Part shown: positions 1-5,052 of the stretch, one piece after another
Layout of the letters: every line of letters starts with the position of its first letter
Position numbering within the stretch: the stretch's first letter is position 1
Made by a program: the position numbers and the translations under genes
NCBI GenBank assembly: GCA_030636965.1
Contig: DAOVVW010000109.1
Location: forward strand, 1-5,150
Direction of reading: 5' to 3'
From: Pseudomonadota bacterium
Lineage (GTDB): Bacteria > BMS3Abin14
Length of the DNA: 5,150 nucleotides
Notes under the pieces: model-generated
What the model saw: only the letters and a program-made list of their open reading frames with translations
The model's database searches: none
Told to the model about the DNA's origin: nothing

Positions 1-103
1 CACCCTTCTTGATTGCTGCAAAGAGCTCCGGAGTCGCCGTCGCTGTAACTGGTGTTGTGAGAAGCAGGACCACTGCGAGTATGAATATTATCGGCCTTTT
101 CAT
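1..103 (-). CDS. Exported protein, N-terminus only (possible ankyrin-repeat protein)
   Basis: The gene starts at ATG 103-101 and leaves the window after 34 codons. The start is supported by an AAGGTGA Shine-Dalgarno at 117-111 with 7 nt spacing, and by the lack of another usable start just upstream (the ATG at 111 hits a stop after two codons). The visible protein has a basic start (MKR), a hydrophobic stretch of about 14 residues (PIIFILAVVLLLTT) and an ATA-type cleavage region near residues 21-23, so export to the periplasm or outside is likely. The mature start, TPELFAAIKKG, resembles the first helix of many ankyrin-repeat proteins (LFEAAKKGD type). That family link rests on about ten residues and is only a suggestion. 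It is transcribed from its own predicted promoter at 201-230, separated from the upstream hydrolase gene by 439 nt of repeats. Confidence 0.7.
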   Translation of the reverse strand, partial: MKRPIIFILAVVLLLTTPVTATATPELFAAIKKG

Positions 104-115
104 AACGGCATCACC

Positions 116-140
116 TTCTTGTTTTTATTTGAGACAAGAA
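116..140 (-). promoter_or_regulatory. Short hairpin in the leader, touching the Shine-Dalgarno
   Basis: Positions 116-122 and 134-140 are perfectly complementary over 7 bp, around an 11-nt A/T-rich loop. On the minus-strand transcript the 3' arm runs into the AAGGTGA ribosome-binding site of the exported protein at 103. The stem is A/U-rich and covers only the first two bases of that site, so it may be chance. A role in tuning translation is conjecture. Confidence 0.25.
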
Positions 141-200
141 ACGCGCTTCGGTTTCTGACCTTGCCCCATCAACAGAAGTTTTCTGCCATTATTCACCTTA

Positions 201-230
201 ATTATACCACTAATTATCTTGGTGGGGTAA
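201..230 (-). promoter_or_regulatory. Extended -10 promoter for the exported protein at 103
   Basis: On the minus strand the hexamer TATAAT (206-201) is a perfect sigma-70 -10 box. It is preceded by TG plus one base (209-207), the extended -10 signature. The best -35 candidate, TTACCC at 230-225 with 18-nt spacing, matches the consensus at only three positions, so recognition would lean on the extended -10. Transcription would start near 194, giving a leader of about 90 nt. Confidence 0.55.
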
Positions 231-235
231 TTTTA

Positions 236-248
236 GAGGTCAGACCTC
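236..248. repeat. 13-nt palindrome GAGGTCAGACCTC
   Basis: A perfect 6-bp inverted repeat around a single central A. It lies just upstream of the predicted promoter at 201-230, centred near -48, so it could be an operator. The core GGTCAGACC, followed by TCACTTTC, also resembles palindromes I remember from REP-like elements mobilised by Y1/TnpA_REP transposases in environmental bacteria. No transposase gene is in the window. The palindrome itself is certain; its role is not. Confidence 0.5.
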
Positions 249-253
249 ACTTT

Positions 254-276
254 CTTCAGCCAGCCTTCGGCTGAAG
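254..276. repeat. 8-bp hairpin beside a 7-bp array
   Basis: CTTCAGCC (254-261) and GGCTGAAG (269-276) form a perfect 8-bp stem with a 7-nt loop. Neither side has a run of T long enough for an intrinsic terminator; the plus-strand side continues into TTTCTGG. The right arm shares its last base with the first unit of the 7-bp array at 276-298. A similar hairpin sits beside the array at 1634, so this looks like part of a repeat element. Confidence 0.5.
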
Positions 277-298
277 TTTCTGGTTTCTGGTTTCTAGT
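276..298. repeat. Tandem array of a 7-bp unit (GTTTCTG/GTTTCTA)
   Basis: Three consecutive 7-mers, GTTTCTG, GTTTCTG and GTTTCTA, followed by GT, keep exact 7-nt spacing. The same unit (TAGTTTC, or CTAGAAA on the other strand) builds the two arrays at 1634-1664 and 1723-1755. This is therefore a dispersed repeat family occurring at both intergenic spacers rather than a one-off low-complexity run. Confidence 0.65.
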
Positions 299-458
299 AA
301 TCCCAAAGAAAAGAGTTTTTCCTGCGGCTCCTCCGTCTTCGTTCTTCGAACTCCGACGTGACAGGCTGCTTGCCAAGGCGAAGTTACGCTTTAGCGTACC
401 GAAGACTGACGGCCCACTGCGATAAGAGCTTTGATCTCTTTTTACTTTAATCCCAAAG
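298..458. repeat. 11-bp direct repeats bracketing a structured 139-nt segment
   Basis: TAATCCCAAAG occurs at 298-308 and again, without mismatch, at 448-458, exactly 150 nt apart. The enclosed segment begins with AAAAGAG (309-315) and carries its complement CTCTTTT at 436-442. Inside are a GTCTTCG/CGAAGAC inverted pair (335-341 with 400-406) and a TACGCT-TT-AGCGTA palindrome (385-398). Direct repeats outside short inverted ends are what a small non-autonomous mobile element would leave, but 7-bp A/T-rich ends are weak evidence. No protein-coding potential is apparent. Confidence 0.4.
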
Positions 459-464
459 CCCCAA

Positions 465-531
465 CCTCTGTGATCTCTGTGACCTCTGTGGTTCAAACCC
501 AGGCTCTGGTACTTCTCCGTGACCTCCGTGG
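465..531. repeat. 9-bp tandem repeats (CCTCTGTGA type)
   Basis: Three contiguous 9-mers lie at 465-491 (CCTCTGTGA, TCTCTGTGA, CCTCTGTGG). A 22-nt interruption contains a small CCAG/CTGG hairpin, and two further 9-mers follow at 514-531 with C in place of one T (TCTCCGTGA, CCTCCGTGG). On the minus strand this reads as CACAGAGGT-type repeats. Because the period is a multiple of three, the array stays open in several frames and yields spurious proteins rich in NHRGHRDH. It begins 11 nt beyond the stop of the hydrolase gene. Confidence 0.7.
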
Positions 532-542
532 TAAGCTCGAAA

Positions 543-1439
543 TCAATCCAGTCCGTTATAAACCAGCCCCACCCACTTATCTCCGGTGAACATTCCCTTC
601 CCCCAGCGCTCCTCGAGGTCGGCCAGAGGTTTTTCACCCACCGCTTCCTCTGCGCTCAGTCCTTTCTTTTTGAGCAGGTTTAACCTCTTGTAGGCTGTGG
701 CCAACATATCCCTGAACGCCTGAAGCTGGGCCTTGTTACCAAGTGGACCGTGTCCCGGGATAATCCTTGTCTCCCCGTTGGCAAGGGCCAGGATTTCATC
801 CACACCCTGGATCATGCCTTTTAATGACCCTCCGTGGTCAACATCGATGAAGGGGTAAAAACCATTGAAGAGAATATCCCCAGCGTGGATCACATTGGCG
901 CTCCTGAAATGGATCACGCTATCCCCGTCCGTGTGGGCGCGGGACACATGAAAAGCGTGCAGCGTATCATCGTTTATGTGAAAGGTAATATCGGTGGAGT
1001 AGGTCACTATCGGAAGAGCATCTTTTGGCAGGGGCGGTGTAGTCATGTTAAAAGCCTTGCTCACCGTTTCCACGGTCAGCCGTTCCCGCACCTGGTCATG
1101 AGAAAAGATCACGGTGCCAGCCTTGCCGAGGTTTTCATTCCCCCCCGTGTGATCGGCGTGATAATGCGTATTGATCAGGAACTTCGGATGTTCTCCACCC
1201 ACGGCCTTGATCGCATCGAGGTGTTGTGGCGTCAACGGTGCAAACTGGTCATCAATCAGGAAAGTCCCATCCTCTCCAATGAACAGGCCGATGTTCCCCC
1301 CGCTACCAACCAGCATGTAGATGCCGTCGCGAACCTTCACCGTCTTGATCGTAACCTCCTCTTGGGCGGTGGCAGTAGAGATTGACACCCCGAGCAGACC
1401 AACCACTAAAATTGAAATAAAACTTTTTTTAATTTTCAC
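543..1439 (-). CDS. Exported metallo-beta-lactamase-fold metallohydrolase
   Basis: A 298-aa protein with a signal peptide: lysine-rich start, hydrophobic residues about 7-20, likely cleavage after ATA (23-25). The mature part is a complete MBL fold. It has HYHADH (His92, His94, Asp96, His97), His169 in AHTDGD, Asp188 in HAGD and His230 in PGHG, which together can bind two metal ions, probably zinc. Asp188 stands where class B1 beta-lactamases have cysteine, so the site is glyoxalase II-like. The conserved stretches GSGGNIGLFIGEDG, IDDQFAPL and YPFID match a family of periplasmic MBL hydrolases of unknown substrate that I recall from proteobacteria. Calling it an antibiotic beta-lactamase is not justified. 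The start is GTG (1439-1437), backed by AGGAG at 1451-1447 with 7 nt spacing. It is monocistronic, with its own promoter at 1508-1516 and repeats on both sides. Confidence 0.93.
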   Translation of the reverse strand: MKIKKSFISILVVGLLGVSISTATAQEEVTIKTVKVRDGIYMLVGSGGNIGLFIGEDGTFLIDDQFAPLTPQHLDAIKAVGGEHPKFLINTHYHADHTGGNENLGKAGTVIFSHDQVRERLTVETVSKAFNMTTPPLPKDALPIVTYSTDITFHINDDTLHAFHVSRAHTDGDSVIHFRSANVIHAGDILFNGFYPFIDVDHGGSLKGMIQGVDEILALANGETRIIPGHGPLGNKAQLQAFRDMLATAYKRLNLLKKKGLSAEEAVGEKPLADLEERWGKGMFTGDKWVGLVYNGLD

Positions 1440-1507
1440 AATAATTCTCCTTTTATCGATTTACAGATCCACTGAATAGAAAACAAAAACTTCCTGGTTA
1501 TCCGTTA

Positions 1508-1516
1508 AGTATAGCA
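1508..1516 (-). promoter_or_regulatory. Extended -10 promoter for the MBL hydrolase
   Basis: The minus strand carries TGC followed by TATACT (1516-1508), an extended -10 element one base away from consensus. No convincing -35 box lies 16-18 nt upstream. Transcription would begin near 1501, giving a leader of about 60 nt before the GTG start. The arrangement parallels the promoter at 201-230. Confidence 0.45.
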
Positions 1517-1541
1517 CCCGTCCTGCTGGCCTATGATCAGA

Positions 1542-1569
1542 GTCCAATGTCCAAGGTCCAATGCCCAAC
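1542..1569. repeat. Four tandem 7-mers of GTCCAAT type
   Basis: GTCCAAT, GTCCAAG, GTCCAAT and GCCCAAC follow each other with exact 7-nt period. The unit differs from the CTAGAAA family at 276, 1634 and 1723 but has the same period. It lies about 25 nt upstream of the MBL extended -10 element. I recall similar GTCCAAT arrays in intergenic DNA of environmental bacteria but cannot verify that here. Confidence 0.55.
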
Positions 1570-1618
1570 GTAAAGCAGTCAATAAGGGGGGAGATTAATA
1601 ATTCACAGGATGGTCATA

Positions 1619-1755
1619 CTGGCCTGCAGCCAGAGTTTCTAGTTTCGGGTTTCTTGTTTTTAGTGGGGATTGAACCTGCAACTGACTCTTCTAATCCGAA
1701 ATCATTGATATAGTATTCCTCTACTAGAAACTAGAAATTAGAAACCAGAAACTAG
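1619..1755. repeat. Inverted pair of 7-bp arrays with a flanking hairpin
   Basis: The left array (1634-1664) is built of AGTTTCT-like 7-mers and the right array (1723-1755) of ACTAGAA-like 7-mers, the same unit in reverse orientation. Over 31 bases (1634-1664 against the complement of 1723-1753) they match at about 25 positions, so the spacer can fold into a long imperfect stem with a 58-nt loop. A 5-bp hairpin, CTGGC/GCCAG (1619-1633), abuts the left array. The right arm lies 10 nt beyond the priA stop. There is no terminal U-run, so this is not a standard intrinsic terminator, though such a stem could protect or end the priA transcript. The rest of the 1440-1763 spacer holds the MBL promoter and the array at 1542 and nothing else I can identify. 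Confidence 0.65.
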
Positions 1756-1763
1756 CCCTAAGT

Positions 1764-3941
1764 CTACATCAAATGGTAAGGATCTACGCGCACGTGAACA
1801 CGCACGCTCTTATAGGATTTTTCCCTGGTCGAGCGCAATGCCTTTGAAAGTGTTGAATGGTCACTGGCAAGGAGCAGGAGGTGCCAGCGGTGCCGGTTGA
1901 GGATTCGGGGCAGAGGCGCTGACGATGGCCCCAGAATTCGGATACCCTTTGTTGCGGAGTGACGCCGTGCGATATCCATGCATGCTTTCTGTACGGTTTC
2001 CTCCTTTGCGCCCTCTACTATCACGCGGCCCATCCTTCCAAAGGGCGGATATCCCAGACTGCTTCGTATTGAAGCCTCCGCTTCGTAAAAGTCTCTGTAG
2101 TCGCCATCGAGGGCCAGGGAAACCGAGTAGTGACCCGGGAAGTAGGATTGAACGATAGCCCTGCCTTTTTTCGTGCCCCTGCCGGCTCTGCCAGACACCT
2201 GGGTGATGAGCTGATAGGTTCTTTCCGAGGAGCGGAAATCGGGAAAATCCAGAGCCTGCTCGGCATTGAGAATACCCACGAGAGTCACATTGGGAAAGTC
2301 GTGCCCCTTGGCGATGATTTGAGTCCCGACGAGGACCTGGATCTCACTTCTGTCCATTCTCGTATAGATATCCTGCAGGGCCCCCTTTTTTACAATGATG
2401 TCCCGATCGAGCCTCTCTATCACAGCTTCTGGAAGGGCCGAGGCGATGGCTGATTCCAGGCGCTGGGTCCCCGTACCCACAGGGGACATCCTGATCCCCT
2501 GGCAGTTGGGACATGCCTCGGGGGGAGGCTGAAGGTGCCCGCAGTAATGGCACAGCATGCCCCTTTTGCGGTGATACGTCAGTGTCACGGCGCAGTTCGG
2601 GCACGGAAGGGTGTAGTTGCAATCCGGGCACAGGATGAAGGGTGAAAAGCCCCTTCGGTTCAAAAAGAGCATTGCCTGGGAGCCGCCATCTACGGTTTCC
2701 TTCAGGACACTCATAAGGCGGTCTGAAAGGAAGGGATTCTCCGTCCTGGTCACCTCGGGGTCGGCCATGTTCACAATCTCGATCTTGGGTGCGGGGTAGG
2801 GAGTAACCCTCTTGGGAAGCTCCAGGCGCCGGTACTTTCCAACTTCGGAATTCCTGTAGGATTCCATGGAAGGAGTAGCCGAGCCAAGGATCACCGGGAT
2901 CCCCTGGATCTGCCCTCTCTTTACCGCGACATCCCGCGCGTGGTAGCTGGGTGTCTCCTCCTGGCGGAAGGAAGCATCGTGTTCCTCATCGACGATAATG
3001 AGACCCAGGTCGGGGATAGGAACGAAAACACCTGAACGCACCCCGACGACGAGGCGGGCCCTGCCTTCCCTGACATCCTCCCAGGAAGATCTCTTCTGAG
3101 CCGCCGTAAGGGCGCTGTGCATCACAGCTACTCCATCTTGGGCGATCCTTTCCAGGCGAAAAGTCAGGAGGGGGGTCAGAGAGATCTCGGGTACGAGGAG
3201 AAGCACGCTCTGTCCCATGTTCAGGACTTTTTGTGCCGCACGGAGGTAGATCTCTGTCTTTCCCGATCCGGTTACTCCCTGGAGCAAAGCAACTGAAAAA
3301 TTGCCGTCATCGATGGATTTTTCAATGGAGTCCAACACCCTTTTCTGGTCCAGGGTCAGAGTGTGCACAGTATCTTCGTCTTTCTTGTATTGAGGCTCCT
3401 TCAGGCCGGCCTCAACAGCCGCGGGGCCCGAAGGAGAGGAATCCGATACCTCGATCAGCCCTTCCCCAAGGCATCTTTCGAATTCATCAGAGGAGAATTT
3501 CTTCTCAAGGTGTGCCGCTGTCCTGGCCCCTCTTTTCAGAGCGGCCAACAGATCGCCGAAAGGACCTGCTGTATCCTCATTAAGAGCAGACCTTCCCTTT
3601 TCTGTAAGCCTGAATTTGGAGCTTTGGCTCCTGACCGGGGGTGGCACGCACATCCTGACAATGAGGCCTAGGGGAGACTGATAGTAGGAGGATGTCCACC
3701 TGGTAAGTTCCAGCAGTTTGTCCTCGACCGGTAAAACGGGGGACACAGAAAGAATGGATCGGACCTTGAGTGGTACTTTTTCCAGCACCTCCATGACAAC
3801 GCCGTTAATTGTTCCCTTGCCGAAGGGGGCGGTTACGATATGCCCCGGGGCGATCCTGCCCAGGAGATGATCCGGTATCCGGTAGTGGAACACGTCTTCG
3901 ACGGGGCGGGGGACTGCTACCCTGGCGAAGCTACGGGTCAT
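1764..3941 (-). CDS. priA: Primosomal protein N', replication-restart helicase PriA
   Basis: A 725-aa superfamily 2 DNA helicase that loads the replisome at stalled forks independently of the origin. In order it shows the N-terminal 3'-end-binding domain (VAVPRPVEDVFHYRIP, PFGKG), a winged-helix region, and Walker A GVTGSGKT (222-229) with PEISLTP. Then come DEEHD (318-322) and GSATPS (353-358). Eight cysteines in four pairs bind two zinc ions (438/441, 447/450, 464/467, 477/480). The second helicase lobe has GTQIIAKGHDFP and QVSGRAGRG (581-589). The end, RVDPYHLM, matches the usual PriA C-terminus, so it is full length. I chose ATG 3941-3939: a longer in-frame start at 4079 would add 46 unrelated residues inside the upstream gene, while residue 47 starts the conserved domain. 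That ATG overlaps the upstream stop as ATGA and has no clear Shine-Dalgarno, which suggests translational coupling. Confidence 0.97.
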   Translation of the reverse strand: MTRSFARVAVPRPVEDVFHYRIPDHLLGRIAPGHIVTAPFGKGTINGVVMEVLEKVPLKVRSILSVSPVLPVEDKLLELTRWTSSYYQSPLGLIVRMCVPPPVRSQSSKFRLTEKGRSALNEDTAGPFGDLLAALKRGARTAAHLEKKFSSDEFERCLGEGLIEVSDSSPSGPAAVEAGLKEPQYKKDEDTVHTLTLDQKRVLDSIEKSIDDGNFSVALLQGVTGSGKTEIYLRAAQKVLNMGQSVLLLVPEISLTPLLTFRLERIAQDGVAVMHSALTAAQKRSSWEDVREGRARLVVGVRSGVFVPIPDLGLIIVDEEHDASFRQEETPSYHARDVAVKRGQIQGIPVILGSATPSMESYRNSEVGKYRRLELPKRVTPYPAPKIEIVNMADPEVTRTENPFLSDRLMSVLKETVDGGSQAMLFLNRRGFSPFILCPDCNYTLPCPNCAVTLTYHRKRGMLCHYCGHLQPPPEACPNCQGIRMSPVGTGTQRLESAIASALPEAVIERLDRDIIVKKGALQDIYTRMDRSEIQVLVGTQIIAKGHDFPNVTLVGILNAEQALDFPDFRSSERTYQLITQVSGRAGRGTKKGRAIVQSYFPGHYSVSLALDGDYRDFYEAEASIRSSLGYPPFGRMGRVIVEGAKEETVQKACMDIARRHSATKGIRILGPSSAPLPRILNRHRWHLLLLASDHSTLSKALRSTREKSYKSVRVHVRVDPYHLM

Positions 3942-4519
3942 GGGGTTGTGTTGTCTTTGATATCCGTTACAAGGCGCTCGATCATAAGGAGCGCTCCATC
4001 TCTGGAGATTTCCGTCCTGGCCGGATAGGGGAGGTTGTTGGCGACACTTACGGTCTTGAGATAGAGGGAGGCAGTCCATGTCCTCTTGTGGGTAAGGATC
4101 TCTGACTTGACAGGCATAAAATCGTCCTTTCTAAGCCAGATACGAACACGATCACCCTCAATGAGATAGCAGATCACGGTATCAAGGCGATCCAGCCTGA
4201 CAGACGGGTTCTCACCCAGGAGCCGGGTTCGAAGAGTGCCGAAGAGGGAATCCTTGTCAACGGTGAAGAGGTGGAAGGGAAGGTAGCCGCCCTGCCCGAA
4301 AAGATCCACCTCAGGGATCACATCCTCTCCTCTCAGGGGCAAGATGGTAGAGACTTCTCCCAGCTCTTTGGCGTCGGCTGTCTCCAGGACAAGGTTTACC
4401 GTGGCAGGCCTGGCCCTGTTCCATAGCTTCGCCATATCACTTAAAAGCTTATCGGCCGGTGGGCTGTAGGCAAAGGATATTGACGGGAGGAGAAGAATTA
4501 TCACAGCCGCTATTCTCAA
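3938..4519 (-). CDS. Exported protein of unknown function, LolA-like by appearance
   Basis: A 193-aa protein with a short signal peptide (MRIAAVIILLLPSISFA, cleavage likely after Ala17). The remainder has no transmembrane segment. It begins with a helix (DKLLSDMAKLWNRARP), followed by alternating strand-like stretches (CYLIEGDRVRIWLRKDDFMPVKSEI, ASLYLKTVSVANNLPYPARTEISRDG). The pattern of a strand, 'P.K.E', then 'YPARTEI' resembles the LolA/LolB-type half-barrel seen in lipoprotein carriers and outer-membrane lipoprotein-sorting proteins. This is inferred from layout, not a firm family match, and it is shorter and more divergent than genuine LolA proteins I know. It has one cysteine (Cys117) and no lipobox, so it should be soluble in the periplasm. 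It overlaps the upstream gene by TTGA and priA by ATGA. Confidence 0.85.
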   Translation of the reverse strand: MRIAAVIILLLPSISFAYSPPADKLLSDMAKLWNRARPATVNLVLETADAKELGEVSTILPLRGEDVIPEVDLFGQGGYLPFHLFTVDKDSLFGTLRTRLLGENPSVRLDRLDTVICYLIEGDRVRIWLRKDDFMPVKSEILTHKRTWTASLYLKTVSVANNLPYPARTEISRDGALLMIERLVTDIKDNTTP

Positions 4520-5052
4520 TCTTCTTCCTCATCTTCCAGCGCCCGGATGACCTCCAGATATCTCCCGGCCAGGCCTTCAGGGTCCTCGATGGAAAGCACA
4601 CGGGCAAATTCTACGATAAAGCCCCTCAGATAGACCGCTGCAGGCAGTTGGCTGTAGTTTTCGAGCTCGATATTTTCAAGGTGGGTCGATCGGATCTTTG
4701 TCCTTGCTGATATGTCCTTCAGTGTAAGACCCAGATCCTCTCTGAGCGTTTTCAGGTATTGTCCCAGCGATTCTTCGGGGTTGGAAGTGGCGTCTGACAG
4801 CTCGATTTCAGGATGGGCTTTCTCCTCAGAGGCTTTGCTGCGGGAATAATCCCTGGTAATACGCATATAGGCCTTCTCTATCTTGTCCAGCATTTCCTGG
4901 CGTTCGTCGTCGGCAAGGAGGGAGTATGTGGAAAGCGAACCTTCAGAGTAGATAGCTTTCATTCGATGGTAAGAGCGGGCAACTTCCTTTTCGTCAGCTC
5001 CCGGTTCTACTCCAAGGATCTTGTAATCGTTGTTATTGAACGTATCACTCAT
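4516..5052 (-). CDS. J-like domain fused to a RodZ-type helix-turn-helix domain
   Basis: A 178-aa soluble protein. Residues 8-68 look like a J-domain: DYKILGVEPGADEKEVARSYHRM matches helices I-II, and ERQEMLDKIEKAYMRI matches helix III. The HPD tripeptide that stimulates Hsp70 ATPase is absent, since YSEGSLSTYSLL occupies the loop, so it is unlikely to be an ordinary DnaJ co-chaperone. After a charged linker (70-93), residues 94-170 form an HTH_25/Xre-like domain as in RodZ (SLGQYLKTLREDLGLTLKDISARTKIRSTHLENIE, LPAAVYLRGFIVEFARVL). The transmembrane segment and periplasmic domain of RodZ are missing. It could bind DNA or, like RodZ, a cytoskeletal partner. The tail is very acidic (EDEEED). 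I recall similar J-like/HTH proteins in Geobacter relatives. The ATG start (5052-5050) has AAGG at 5064-5061. Confidence 0.9.
   Translation of the reverse strand: MSDTFNNNDYKILGVEPGADEKEVARSYHRMKAIYSEGSLSTYSLLADDERQEMLDKIEKAYMRITRDYSRSKASEEKAHPEIELSDATSNPEESLGQYLKTLREDLGLTLKDISARTKIRSTHLENIELENYSQLPAAVYLRGFIVEFARVLSIEDPEGLAGRYLEVIRALEDEEED
4517..4530 (-). promoter_or_regulatory. Ribosome-binding site and TTG start inside the upstream gene
   Basis: GAGGA at 4530-4526 lies 6 nt before TTG 4519-4517, within the acidic tail codons (EDEEED) of the HTH gene. An in-frame TGA at 4531-4529 excludes any earlier start, and the next candidate (GTG, codon 6) would destroy the signal peptide. TTG is therefore the only sensible start for the LolA-like protein. 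Its last two bases are shared with the TGA of the HTH gene. Confidence 0.75.

Noticed and set aside
233..637. 134-aa minus-strand reading frame overlapping the end of the MBL gene
   Set aside because: It is a translation of the 9-bp and 7-bp repeats plus the MBL 3' end in the wrong frame, with no Shine-Dalgarno and only repeat-derived protein sequence (NHRGHRDH).
834..1385. 183-aa plus-strand reading frame opposite the MBL gene
   Set aside because: It mirrors the real coding strand. It has no recognisable domain, and the MBL protein on the other strand has a full motif set and a good ribosome-binding site.
543..1439. Antibiotic-resistance metallo-beta-lactamase
   Set aside because: The fold and zinc ligands are shared by many hydrolases. 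The site has Asp188 where class B1 enzymes have cysteine, and nothing in the context suggests resistance.
465..1569. CRISPR array
   Set aside because: The repeats are contiguous 7- or 9-mers, without unique spacers of constant length and without cas genes.
1664..1690. tRNA-like 3' fragment on the minus strand (GCAGGTTCAATCCCC)
   Set aside because: It contains a T-loop-like GGTTCAATCC, but the flanking T-stem bases do not pair and there is no acceptor stem, anticodon arm or CCA. Chance, or at most a relic.
1719..1763. Intrinsic terminator for priA
   Set aside because: The stem formed with the left array is long and imperfect, with a 58-nt loop, and no run of U follows it. I list it as a repeat structure instead.
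3942..4079. N-terminal extension of PriA by 46 residues from an earlier in-frame ATG
   Set aside because: The extra residues are unlike PriA, lie wholly inside the LolA-like gene in another frame, and the conserved domain begins exactly at the ATGA overlap start.
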